From: Mycobacterium sp. 852002-40037_SCH5390672
Lineage (GTDB): Bacteria > Actinomycetota > Actinomycetes > Mycobacteriales > Mycobacteriaceae
Reading direction: 5' to 3'
Length of the DNA: 55,162 nucleotides
Assembly: GCF_001665875.1 (NCBI RefSeq)
Contig: NZ_LZTA01000089.1
Span: 1 to 55,162 of the forward strand
A model generated the notes under the pieces. The model ran no database searches. It saw nothing but the letters and a program-made list of their open reading frames with translations, and was not told where the DNA came from. Both the position numbers and the translations under genes were made by a program. The stretch's first letter is position 1. Each line of letters opens with the position of its first letter. Of this stretch, positions 36,708 to 45,274 are shown piece after piece.

Positions 36708-37304
36708 CTAGCGGTCGTCGCGCACTGGAATTGGGGTGTAGTGGAGCGTTTCAGCGCATGACGCGCACAGCGTTTTGCGCCAGTGGCTGCGTCTGTGCAG
36801 CATTCCGGGTTCACCGCAGCGTTCGCAAGTGATGGCGGACATGCGTTCGGCTTCATCGATGATGTCGCGAAACGCTTCCCGTAGTGCGGTGCTCGGGTCA
36901 TCGCGGGGTGCGCAATAGTAGCGCAGGGCACCGAATTTCTCTTTGACTTGGTGCACGACGTAATCGGGGTCGATCGCAGCGAGCCGCTCGTCGAGGTTGG
37001 CCACGATCGGATACCAACCGGCGTCGTGGCTGACCCAGCGGCCCCAGCCGTCCGGGATTCTGCGCAGGATGCGTTCCAGCGCGTCGGCGTACCGGCCGGC
37101 ATCGGGCGGGACGCACAAGGTGTTGCACAGCGTCTCGGGGTCGATGTCGCAGGAGATAACGCGGTTGAGTGCGGCGTGCGTGTCCTCGGTGGTCGCGGTG
37201 CCGTCGCAGACACGCTCTGCCATTTCGCGTAGGTCGGAGGTCACGGCCCGCCAAAGCATCTTCTGCGCGTCGGTGAGTTCGGGGATGTCGTGCTCCTCGC
37301 TCAT
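36708..37304 (-). CDS. zinc-ribbon protein with 'VKEKFGALRYY' domain
   Basis: 198 residues. The middle part, GWYPIVANLDERLAAIDPDYVVHQVKEK... then FGALRYY, is a recurrent domain in phage, plasmid and island genes of unknown role. The C-terminus has a four-Cys zinc site, CERCGEPG and CASC. Its ATG follows the AAA gene's TAG with no gap, so the two are coupled. It may be a partner of the ATPase, for example in substrate or nucleic-acid recognition. Function unknown. Confidence 0.7.
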   Translation of the reverse strand: MSEEHDIPELTDAQKMLWRAVTSDLREMAERVCDGTATTEDTHAALNRVISCDIDPETLCNTLCVPPDAGRYADALERILRRIPDGWGRWVSHDAGWYPIVANLDERLAAIDPDYVVHQVKEKFGALRYYCAPRDDPSTALREAFRDIIDEAERMSAITCERCGEPGMLHRRSHWRKTLCASCAETLHYTPIPVRDDR

Positions 37305-38585
37305 CTAGAGGTACATCCCTTCAGAAATCGTGGGGCGGTAGCGTCCGCTGCCTACCTCCGCCAGAAGCGTTGCGGTACTGACGTGTCCGTTGGCGCCCGT
37401 CAGGACGGCGCGGCGGACTATTTCACGGATGTCGCTGCCGCTGGTGCGCTCGGGAAACGCCGCCACCACACCCGCACAGTCGACCGCGCGGTCGCCGGGC
37501 AGATCACGGATCAGGGCCGCCAGAATCCGGGCAGCATCAGTTGGGTTCGGATAGCCGACTTCGACGATGGAGTCGAACCGCCCGGTGCGGATGGCCGCCT
37601 TATCCAGGGGGGCGGCGTCGTTGGTGGACGCCAGCGTCAGGATGCGGGCGTCGGGTTGGATGTCCATGGCCTGCAACAATTCCGACAACCCGGCACCGCC
37701 GGTGCTGCGGTCTCGACACCACAGGTCAATGTCTTCGAGCACGAGCAGCACCGGACCGCCGAGAAGCTGGGCTTCCTCCACGACGGCGCTGAGCAGCTGG
37801 GTACCGGCTTTGGCCTCGAGGTAGATGACGGTGAATTCCCCGACGACCTCGCGGGCCGCGACCGCGCTCACGGCCGATTTCCCGGTGCCTGGCGGACCGC
37901 ACAGCAGTACACCGCGGCGCGCACCGAGGCTGTGGGCGTTGAGCAGGTCGTGGCGGTCGCGCACCGCGCGGACGCCGAGATCGATTTCAGTCCAGACCTG
38001 GTCGGCGACAATGACGTTCTTTCGGGTTGCGGTCGAGGGCAGGTCGATGACGGTCAGGGTCAGCCCGGCGGTGTGGGTGGCGCGCACGGCGTGGCCTCGG
38101 TAGGGGTTGAGATCGTTGGCGCGTTCAGCGAGCCGGTCCAACAGCACGCGGGCGCGGTCCTGGTGGCCCGGCGCCACGTAGGCGCTCACTCCGACCGACC
38201 GCAGCATGCTCTGCCGCCCTTGCAGGGCGATCACACATCCGGCATCGTCGAGCAGCGTCCCGGCGGGAAAGTACACCCGCAAACATAGCGGGTGGCGGTA
38301 GTCCTGACCGCCGATCTGGGTTTGCGTCCACTTCGGCGGGTCGGCGTACTCACCGGGACCGACCTGACAAACCTGCGCATACTGCTCGATCCACTCGGCC
38401 AGCGCCAGCGCGACGGTGAACCACGACAACGGGTTTAGGCCGCGTTCCTCATCGACCAGTTGCCCGCAGCCCGCAACGCCTAGGCAGCGGGCGGTGAACT
38501 GGTCGGCGTTTTCCGGTTTCTCGGCGCCATCGTGCTCGGCGACGCCGACCAGGAGCTCACCCAGAGCGCGCAGCGCGGGCCGCAC
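37305..38585 (-). CDS. AAA+ ATPase
   Basis: About 426 residues from the GTG at 38585, which follows GGAGAG by about ten bases and lies after the TniQ stop. The frame is open to 38852, and the stretch just before 38585 (DVNTWLESLDG) looks protein-like, so the true N-terminus may be longer or cut. Seen: a large N-terminal domain, Walker A CGPPGTGKSA, Walker B VLLVLEDID, sensor LASTND, and arginine-finger region AIRTGRFD, all typical of CDC48/FtsH-type AAA ATPases. No protease or TM segment is seen. First gene of a tight three-gene operon. Probably an unfoldase or remodeller in a mobile or defence setting (inference). Confidence 0.82.
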   Translation of the reverse strand: MRPALRALGELLVGVAEHDGAEKPENADQFTARCLGVAGCGQLVDEERGLNPLSWFTVALALAEWIEQYAQVCQVGPGEYADPPKWTQTQIGGQDYRHPLCLRVYFPAGTLLDDAGCVIALQGRQSMLRSVGVSAYVAPGHQDRARVLLDRLAERANDLNPYRGHAVRATHTAGLTLTVIDLPSTATRKNVIVADQVWTEIDLGVRAVRDRHDLLNAHSLGARRGVLLCGPPGTGKSAVSAVAAREVVGEFTVIYLEAKAGTQLLSAVVEEAQLLGGPVLLVLEDIDLWCRDRSTGGAGLSELLQAMDIQPDARILTLASTNDAAPLDKAAIRTGRFDSIVEVGYPNPTDAARILAALIRDLPGDRAVDCAGVVAAFPERTSGSDIREIVRRAVLTGANGHVSTATLLAEVGSGRYRPTISEGMYL

Positions 38586-38593
38586 ACCACCGT

Positions 38594-39421
38594 CTAAGCT
38601 CTCCAGCCACGTGTTGACGTCGGTAATGGGTCGCCGATGAGGCTCCGCTTGGTAGGCCGGGTCACCTGCCGTGTCGATTCGTCCACGAGCTTCGTGATAA
38701 CAAAGATGCGCTTTGAAGCTAAATTCAACGTTCGATTCGCGAGGCTCCTCACTGCAGCTAGAACTTCGGGCTGTGGTTGAGGATGTTCCTGAAACACGCC
38801 GAAGCCGGCAGCACCCGTTTCGATGAAGTCGTAGACGATGCGCTGCGCCCACAAGAAGGAATGGTCGTCCCCGAACAACCGCAACGTAGGGGCCATGTTA
38901 AGCGCATCGCCGCAGCCACAGGCGGCTGGAGACGGCCTGCGACGATAGGACTGAGTAGACCGTTGATGGCTTCCGCACCCTGGGCATACATCAACCAGCA
39001 GGCAATTGTGCTGCACACACGCGAAGGACCAACCCAGGCGCCAGCGCAACTGCCACCGGCCCCCCGTTTCGCGTAAGCATGCAGGACAGAACCGGGACCA
39101 TGACAAAGGTCCGAAGGGGAAATCCGGTTCAAGGCGGCGGGATTCCGAATTAAGCCGCAAAGCGACACCCTCATACTTGCTCAGCGTCATGGCCTCAAGA
39201 GACTCCGGTGGAGCACCCGTTGCCGCCGCTAACGACTGCGATTGAGCCGGCGAGAGCCAGACCTTCCAAGTTGGCATTGAAGTAGCCGGAAGATCCGCAG
39301 CTGCCGCAAGAGTTCCGACGGTGATGCCCATGGCCAGCGCAGAAGCCTCCAACCATGAATCGATCGATTCACCCTCAAGTGGTTGCACCTGAAGCGGCAG
39401 CCTGCGGCGGGCAACTCTCAT
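38594..39421 (-). pseudogene. TniQ-family transposition protein, C-terminally truncated
   Basis: 275 residues against the several hundred of most mycobacterial TniQ proteins. The start RRLPLQVQPLEGESIDSWLE and the zinc part FCPACLRE...FACVQHN...CPGCGS (C2-x-CH-x-C2 pattern) are typical. The C-terminal half ends in Arg/Thr-rich sequence without family likeness, just where the AAA gene begins, so I think it is cut. TniQ/TnsD proteins choose target sites for Tn7- and Tn5053-like transposons; no tniA or tniB is in the window. Its 5' end is 145 bases from a putative transposon end at 39566. Confidence 0.72.
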
Positions 39422-39530
39422 TTCGAGCAGCTACTTTGACAAGACCTTGAAACCGAGTCGGCAGTTAGCGGCTTGACCTGCACTTATGCCCGCCAGACAG
39501 TCAGATCGACCGACGCTGTTGTTTAACAAT

Positions 39531-39566
39531 CAGTGCACGCTTGTCAATCTTCATTGCATCTCGACA
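39531..39566 (-). repeat. putative transposon terminal sequence beginning TGTCGA
   Basis: Read on the - strand from 39566 inward it starts TGTCGAGATGCAATG. TGTCG-type termini are usual for TniA/TnsB-type transposons. Base 39566 is also where the Rieske gene stops resembling its family. The matching far end was not found. Confidence 0.5.
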
Positions 39567-40236
39567 ACGGCCCGTGGTAACTCTCGGCGAAGCTGTCGAG
39601 GAAGATCTTCCAGTTGCACTGTAATTCTGCCGAGAACTTGTAGACCTGATGCGGGCCGTCAAACGGATAGCCCTCGATGCCGTGGGCCAGTTCGCCGAGG
39701 AAGGACCGCAGTGGCTCGGTGTTGTTCGGGTTGAGGTTGATGAAGATGAAGCCTTCCCACACCTCGCACTGCACCGCCGGCACCCGGCAGCTGTCGGCGT
39801 CGAAGTCCAGCAGCAGGTCCTTGCGGGTGGCCGAGTGCAGCGTGCCGTCCAGCTTGTAGCGCCAGCCGTGGAAGCGGCAGTACAGTAACGGGGCGCGGCC
39901 GGACACCTCCTGGAACGGATCGTCTTCCCACAACATCTTGTTGCCGCGGTGCGGACAGATGTTGTGGAAGGCCCGGATCACCTGGTCCTTGCCGCGCACG
40001 ATGATGATCGAGGTGTTCAAGAACCTGAACTCGCGGGTGAAGTAGCTGCCCGTGCGGGGGAGTCGTTCGACTCGGCCGACGTAGAGCCAGGTCTTCTTGA
40101 AGACGTGTTCGCGTTCTTTCTCGTAGAACGCTTCGGAGACACAATCTTCAAGCGACACCGGGCCGCGGCCGAGTTCGGGATATGCGTCCGTCCAGTGCCC
40201 GTTTGGGGGCTTGGCGACGGCGATAGGCTGGTTCAT
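39544..40236 (-). pseudogene. Rieske ring-hydroxylating oxygenase alpha subunit, 3'-truncated
   Basis: 230 residues against roughly 400-450 for the family. The Rieske [2Fe-2S] centre is intact: Cys94-x-His96 in CPHRG and Cys120-x2-His123 in CRFHGW. The catalytic domain begins normally with NWKIFLDSFAESYHGP (first iron ligand His221) and then changes to LSRCNED and stops, without the second His or the Asp of the facial triad. The change falls at 39566-39567, where the TGTCGA end starts. So the catalytic domain was removed by insertion and the product should be inactive. It diverges from the LysR gene, its probable regulator. Confidence 0.88.
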
Positions 40237-40295
40237 CCCCGCGTACCTCCTACGTGGTGCGGCCGACGCTAGCAGCTGCGCGAATCCCTAATAAG

Positions 40296-40324
40296 GTATG
40301 CTGGCGCAACACCCTGTTGCATAC
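40296..40324. promoter_or_regulatory. nested palindromes between Rieske and LysR genes
   Basis: GTATGC (40296-40301) pairs with GCATAC (40319-40324), and inside it CAACA-CCC-TGTTG (40307-40319) is a perfect dyad. Placed 14 bases before the LysR ATG and 60 before the Rieske start, it is a likely LysR operator. Confidence 0.55.
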
Positions 40325-40337
40325 TTGGAACACCGCC

Positions 40338-41261
40338 ATGGAACAGAATCTGCCCTTTGACCTCGACGCCCTGCTGGTATTCGGCAAGGTGGTGGACTGC
40401 CGCAGCATCTCCAAGGCGGCGACGGCGCTCGGGATGCCCAAGTCCACGGTCAGCCGGAAGCTGACCAGGCTGGAATCCGAGCTGGGCATCAAGCTGCTGC
40501 GGAAGAACACCCATCAGCTCACGGTCACCGACATCGGCGAGCAGATCTACGACCACGCAATGAAGATCTTGGCCGAGGCCAACGGCGTACGGGCACTGGT
40601 GGAGGGCAGTAGGCAGGAACCACAGGGTGAACTGCGGGTCGCGATACCGGTGAGTCTTGGCATCGACTACGCCTCCAGGGTCGGCGCCACCTTCCTGCAG
40701 CGTTACCCCCACTCGCGCTTGGACATTCGGTTGGTCGACAACATGGTCGACCCGATCAAAGACGGTTTCGATGTCGTGTTCGGCCCCGGACCACTGCACG
40801 ATTCGACGCTGATCGCGCGCAAGGTTTTCGACCTGAACCTGTTCCTCTGCGCCTCAATAGGTTTCGTGGGTCAACTGCCGGACCCGGTCACCGAACCTGT
40901 GCAGTTGAACAGCCTGCCGTTCATCGACTTCGGCTTCTGCGGACCCCAGAAACTTGCGGTGACAAAGCTCGACCGTCGATACGAGTTGTCGCCACGAGTA
41001 CGCGCGCGGGCCAACAACTTTCAGGTGTGCAAGGAGTACATCCTGCAAGGCCTCGGCATCGGCGTCATGCCCACGCAGATCATCTGCACCAACGAACTGC
41101 GCGAGGGCACCATCGTGCCGATCCTGCCCGACTGGGCGGTCGAACCTCTGGCCGTGCACATGATCTACCCCTTCGAGCTGTCCTTCTCCACCCTGATCAG
41201 TGCCTTCTATGACACGGCCTGTCAGATCATCGTCGAGAACATTGCCAAAGCGCAGACCTAG
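40338..41261 (+). CDS. LysR-family transcriptional regulator
   Basis: 307 residues, usual size. The N-terminal winged HTH is FGKVVDCRSISKAATALG...STVSRKLTRLE; the C-terminal periplasmic-binding-like domain follows from residue 90 (ELRVAIPVSLGIDYA). The frame is open to 40254, but the ATG at 40338 begins at the family N-terminus. LysR proteins usually control the divergent gene with an aromatic or acid co-inducer; here that gene is the broken Rieske oxygenase, so the regulator may now have no target. Confidence 0.9.
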   Translation: MEQNLPFDLDALLVFGKVVDCRSISKAATALGMPKSTVSRKLTRLESELGIKLLRKNTHQLTVTDIGEQIYDHAMKILAEANGVRALVEGSRQEPQGELRVAIPVSLGIDYASRVGATFLQRYPHSRLDIRLVDNMVDPIKDGFDVVFGPGPLHDSTLIARKVFDLNLFLCASIGFVGQLPDPVTEPVQLNSLPFIDFGFCGPQKLAVTKLDRRYELSPRVRARANNFQVCKEYILQGLGIGVMPTQIICTNELREGTIVPILPDWAVEPLAVHMIYPFELSFSTLISAFYDTACQIIVENIAKAQT

Positions 41262-41294
41262 AGGGTCGGTCCGAAAATGAGAGACAATCGCGTC

Positions 41295-41453
41295 ATGCCC
41301 AGTGACACCGCGAAACCACCACCACCCGTGGCGAAACCGCCGCGGGTGCACGTCACCCCCGAGGACGTGGAGCGTTACGCCGACGAGGAGCAGGTGCGCG
41401 AAGCGTCCGACGAGCGCCGGCTCCGCGACGAGCGACCGCCGCATCACCACTAG
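41295..41453 (+). CDS. small charged protein
   Basis: 52 codons from an ATG: a Pro-rich start (KPPPPVAKPP), then VHVTPEDVERYADEEQVREASDERRLRDERPP, ending in His residues. Strong Arg/Glu helix and G/C-rich third positions argue that it is coding. It fits between LysR and the F420-type oxidoreductase on the same strand. I believe similar small proteins exist in other mycobacteria but cannot name a family. Confidence 0.55.
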   Translation: MPSDTAKPPPPVAKPPRVHVTPEDVERYADEEQVREASDERRLRDERPPHHH

Positions 41454-41543
41454 TCCTCCGAGCTGTAACCCGGACCGTGAGAAACCGGACGCATTGCGGA
41501 AAGCACTAGAGAAGCTCGACGCCACTGGGTGAGACTGGTAGCT

Positions 41544-41981
41544 ATGAGTCTCATGGAGAAGGTGCTCCCGCAGGTGCTGCGGGTGCACGACACGGTCTAT
41601 CGGAAGACGAACGGCTGGATCGGTCACCGCGCACTGTGGATACCAAGCCTGCTGCTGCATAGCGTCGGCGCGAAGACCGGTAAACAACGCACGACGTCGC
41701 TGACCTACGCCCGCGACGGTGACAACTATCTGGTGGTCGCCTCCAAGGGCGGTGCGCCCGAGGCCCCCGGCTGGTACCACAACCTGAAGGCCAAGCCTGA
41801 CGTCGAGATCAACGTCGGCCCAAGACGTTTCGCTGTCACCGCACGACCGGTGCTGCCCGACGATCCCGACTACCCGCGGCTATGGCAGATCGTCAACAAG
41901 AACAATCAAAACCGTTATGTGGAATACCAGAAGAGGACGTCGCGACCGATACCCGTCGTCGTGCTGGCGCCGAGGGGCTAG
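41544..41981 (+). CDS. deazaflavin (F420)-dependent nitroreductase-family protein
   Basis: 145 residues with the Ddn-type split-barrel pattern: LLLHSVGAKTGKQRTTSLTYARDGDNYLVVASKGGAPEAPGWYHNL is the F420-binding core of the family (positions about 40-85), followed by VEINVGPRRFAV. Mycobacterial relatives reduce quinones and nitro drugs with F420H2. ATG at 41544 (MSLMEK) chosen over a GTG at 41529. Confidence 0.9.
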   Translation: MSLMEKVLPQVLRVHDTVYRKTNGWIGHRALWIPSLLLHSVGAKTGKQRTTSLTYARDGDNYLVVASKGGAPEAPGWYHNLKAKPDVEINVGPRRFAVTARPVLPDDPDYPRLWQIVNKNNQNRYVEYQKRTSRPIPVVVLAPRG

Positions 41982-42144
41982 AACAAATCGGAAGCCCACG
42001 TCCGCGACAACGTTGAACTTCAGCTGAACACCCCAATAACGGCCGGTATGAGTGGAAACAGTTCCAGCGGCCGTCCTGCAGGGCGTCACGTCGGTCATGC
42101 GAAGCTACGTCGTGTTCGATGGCCGAAACTAAGGAGAACAAGCA

Positions 42145-43116
42145 GTGAGAGCCCTCGTCGCGGGCGCCGCCGGGTTCCTGGGGTCCCATCTCTGCGATCG
42201 TCTTCGCCGCGACGGCATCGAAGTCATCGGACTCGACAACTTCTGCACCGGCAGGCGCGAAAACATTTTGCAGCTGGACGGGGACCCGGGCTTCAGCTTC
42301 TTCGAGCACGACATCACCCGGCCGGTGGACGCGGCCGTGTCGGGTCCGCTGGACGTCATCTTCAACACGGCCTGCCCCGCATCGCCGCGCGCCTACCAGC
42401 GCGATCCCCTGTTCACCCTGGATACCAACTATGTCGGGACCAGGAACCTCCTGGAACTGGCGCGCGAGCAGGGGGCGACGATCCTCCAGGCCTCCACCAG
42501 CGAGGTCTACGGGGATCCGACGATCCATCCGCAGGTCGAGACCTACTGGGGCAACGCCAACTGCTTCGGCGTGCGGGCTTGCTATGAGGAAGGCAAGCGG
42601 GTCGCGGAGACGCTGATGCTCGAGTACGCGCGTCGCTACCGCGTCCGGATCAAGGTCGCCCGCATCTTCAATACCTACGGTCCGAGGATGGATCTGGAGG
42701 ACGGCCGAATCATCTCATCGTTCATCGTCCAGGCGCTGCGCGGAGAACCGATCACCGTCTTCGGGGATGGCAGTCAGACCCGTTCCTTTTGTTATGTCGA
42801 CGATCTCGTCGAAGGGCTCGTGAAAATGGCGGCGAGCGACGCGTCGTTCACTGGACCCGTCAACCTCGGCAGCCCAGCCGAACTCACCGTCCTCGAAACC
42901 GCGAGCATTATCAAAAAAATGACCGCATCCCCCTCGGCGACGGTCTTCGAGCCACTGCCGCCCGACGACCCGAGGCAGCGCAGGCCGGACATCAGGCTCG
43001 CCGAGTCCAGCCTCGGCTGGATTCCACGAGTCTCTTTCGAAGAAGGCGTCGACCGGACGATCAAATATTTCAGAGGCATCGTCGGATGTAGCTCCCATGG
43101 AGGCGTCCAGCCGTGA
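42145..43116 (+). CDS. NAD-dependent epimerase/dehydratase, UDP-glucuronate decarboxylase-like
   Basis: 323 residues, extended SDR. Seen: GAAGFLGSH (7-15), CPASPRAYQRDP, ASTSEVYGDP, the catalytic YEEGK and ARIFNTYGPRM. These closely follow UDP-glucuronate decarboxylases (UXS), which give UDP-xylose; CPASP and EGKR are their marks. GTG start with AAGGAG seven bases before. Its TGA overlaps the next GTG by four bases, so it is coupled to the glycosyltransferase and probably makes its sugar donor. Confidence 0.88.
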   Translation: MRALVAGAAGFLGSHLCDRLRRDGIEVIGLDNFCTGRRENILQLDGDPGFSFFEHDITRPVDAAVSGPLDVIFNTACPASPRAYQRDPLFTLDTNYVGTRNLLELAREQGATILQASTSEVYGDPTIHPQVETYWGNANCFGVRACYEEGKRVAETLMLEYARRYRVRIKVARIFNTYGPRMDLEDGRIISSFIVQALRGEPITVFGDGSQTRSFCYVDDLVEGLVKMAASDASFTGPVNLGSPAELTVLETASIIKKMTASPSATVFEPLPPDDPRQRRPDIRLAESSLGWIPRVSFEEGVDRTIKYFRGIVGCSSHGGVQP

Positions 43117-44282
43117 AATTCGTGCTGGCAACCTTGGGAACTCGGGGTGATGTCGAGCCGTGCACCACCATCGGTCGGGAGCTGCAGCGCCGAGGTCACG
43201 ACGTACGCATGGCTGTCCCGCCTAACTATGTCGGCTTCGTCGAGTCGGCGGGGCTTACCGCGGACCCCCACGGCCCCGACCAGGTCCGGCAGAACGCGGA
43301 TATCGCCCGCAAATACGGGGAGACACCGAACCCCGTCTTCATGGCGTGGGTGATTGCAGAGGATCTCAAACGGCTCTGGCCGCAGCTGGGCACGGCGCTC
43401 ACGTCACTGGCAGAAGGGGCCGACCTGTTATTGACGGACGCGAGCCAGCAGGGGCTGGCCGCCAATGTTGCGGAATACCATGACATTCCACAGGCCGCGC
43501 TGCACATCTACCCGCTCGGGCATGATACGGGTTCGCAAATCACCAAAGCGGCTGAAGACGCCCTGCGCCAAACATTAGGCCTGCCAGAAGAAACGGGGCC
43601 CTCGGCGCGACAACCGCTGGAAATCCAGGCCTACGACGAACTCTTCTTCCCCGGGCTGGCAGCCGAGTGGGCGAAATGGGATGTCCGACGGCCTTTCGTT
43701 GGCGGGCTGACGCTGGAGTTATCGACGGATGTCGACGACGAGGTGTCGTCCTGGATTGCCGCGGGGACGCCGCCGATTTACTTCGGCTTTGGCAGCAGCG
43801 CGCGAGTCGCATCTCCCACCGGCTTGCTCAAGATGATCAGCGGGGCCTGCGCGCAGTTGGGCGAGCGCGCGCTGATCTGCAGCGGCGTAAGTGATCTGGC
43901 CGATATCACGCAATCCGACCACGTAAAGGTTGTCAGCGCGGTGAACCACTCGGCCGTCTTTCCCGCTTGCCGCGCGGTCGTCCACCACGGCGGCCCCGGC
44001 ACCACGTTCGCAGGCATCCGGGCCGGCAAACCTACGTTGGCCCTTGCGGTTTCGGTCGATCAGCCGATGTGGGCCGCCGCGGTCGGCCAGCTGGGAGTCG
44101 GCATCGGACGGCACTTCTCCGCAACCACCCCGGATTCGCTGCTTACCGATCTGCGGTCGATCCTCACTCCGAACTGCATCGCTCGAACCCTTGAGGTCGC
44201 CGCCCAGATGGCCACACCCGCCGAAAGCGCCGCGGCCGCCGCCGATCTCCTGGAAGACGCGGCCCGCCAAGGCCTCGGCTGA
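43113..44282 (+). CDS. GT1-family glycosyltransferase
   Basis: 389 residues, UDP-glycosyltransferase/GtfA type. Seen: N-terminal LATLGTRGDVEPC, acceptor domain, FGFGSSARV hinge, and the donor motif HHGGPGTTFAG. Relatives in mycobacteria glycosylate glycopeptidolipids and other surface lipids. Four-base overlap with the upstream UXS-like gene (GTGA). Acceptor unknown. Confidence 0.9.
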   Translation: MKFVLATLGTRGDVEPCTTIGRELQRRGHDVRMAVPPNYVGFVESAGLTADPHGPDQVRQNADIARKYGETPNPVFMAWVIAEDLKRLWPQLGTALTSLAEGADLLLTDASQQGLAANVAEYHDIPQAALHIYPLGHDTGSQITKAAEDALRQTLGLPEETGPSARQPLEIQAYDELFFPGLAAEWAKWDVRRPFVGGLTLELSTDVDDEVSSWIAAGTPPIYFGFGSSARVASPTGLLKMISGACAQLGERALICSGVSDLADITQSDHVKVVSAVNHSAVFPACRAVVHHGGPGTTFAGIRAGKPTLALAVSVDQPMWAAAVGQLGVGIGRHFSATTPDSLLTDLRSILTPNCIARTLEVAAQMATPAESAAAAADLLEDAARQGLG

Positions 44283-44289
44283 ATGCCTG

Positions 44290-45021
44290 TCAGTCCTCAT
44301 CGGCTGATCGGCGAATTTGCGTGTCCGAAACGCTTCGATACGACGGCAACTCGAAGTCGGGGAAGGCGCAGATGTCACCGCGATCCCGGACCCGCTCCAA
44401 CCAGTAACTCTGATCGGCGGCCGACGTGCAGGCGTAGATCTTCATATACGTCGCCGCGAAGGGGAACAGGTAGCCATTGCCGACAGCCTGCCAGATGGCT
44501 GCTGCCACACCGGGGGTCTCGACCCCTCGGTAATCGTCCATCGCGATCACGCCCCGTTTGGCCGCGTGAGTCACCGCGAGCCTGATGTCATTGGCGACGC
44601 ACTGGTAGCTGTGACAACCGTCGATGTGCATGAAGCGCAGTGCCCGTTCTCCCAGATCGAGCGCGGATGATTCGCAGACCGCCAGCGTTGGCCGGCGGGT
44701 GTGGAATCGATCCCAGTTGGCCAGGAACTTCTGCTGGTCCAGGCCCGAATACTCCTGGCGTGGGGTCTGCGCGATGTCGGCGTGGTCCATTACGGCGCCG
44801 AACAGATCGCAGATGACCAGTTCCTCATCGTCACGCAGTCCGTAACCCATCAAGATGGCGGACTTGCCCTGATACGCGCCGATCTCGAGCATGTCGCCCT
44901 TGATACCCTCGGCCGTCTGGCAAGCGAGCAGCCTGCTGAAGAGTTCGACATCGGCCTCGAAGAACCAGCCGTCGACCCTGTCCATCTGCTCGGTATAGAG
45001 GGCCCAGGCGGCATCGGTCAT
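44290..45021 (-). CDS. class I SAM-dependent methyltransferase (TylF/macrocin type)
   Basis: 243 residues. Seen: MLEIGAYQGKSAILMG (SAM loop), FMHIDGCHSYQCVANDI and GVIAMDDY, which carry the acidic metal and SAM residues of TylF-like sugar O-methyltransferases. The frame is open to 45105; the ATG at 45021 has GGAGCG seven bases upstream. Convergent with the glycosyltransferase, eight bases apart. It may methylate the sugar added by its neighbour (inference). Confidence 0.86.
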   Translation of the reverse strand: MTDAAWALYTEQMDRVDGWFFEADVELFSRLLACQTAEGIKGDMLEIGAYQGKSAILMGYGLRDDEELVICDLFGAVMDHADIAQTPRQEYSGLDQQKFLANWDRFHTRRPTLAVCESSALDLGERALRFMHIDGCHSYQCVANDIRLAVTHAAKRGVIAMDDYRGVETPGVAAAIWQAVGNGYLFPFAATYMKIYACTSAADQSYWLERVRDRGDICAFPDFELPSYRSVSDTQIRRSADED

Positions 45022-45274
45022 GACGCGCTCCTGCGCATGATCTCCTCCAGGCAATTTGGCGGGCGTGCGGTGGTTTGACCGTATCAATTCTGCGCCCAGA
45101 CGCAATCGATGCGCTTGCCGGGATTGTCTCAGTCACTACGACGATCCATCCTGGACGGGTCGGCGCACGGTCACAACATAAACGCGCTCCCGCCGGCCAG
45201 GGTCGTCCAAACACCCACTGGCACAACAACACTTAGAGGTCACCCGGTCGACGATTACCTTTGCGCGAGACCGA

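Noticed and set aside
37290..38288. 332-codon + frame opposite the AAA gene
   Set aside because: Antisense shadow of a G+C-rich gene; Walker motifs and family likeness are on the - strand.
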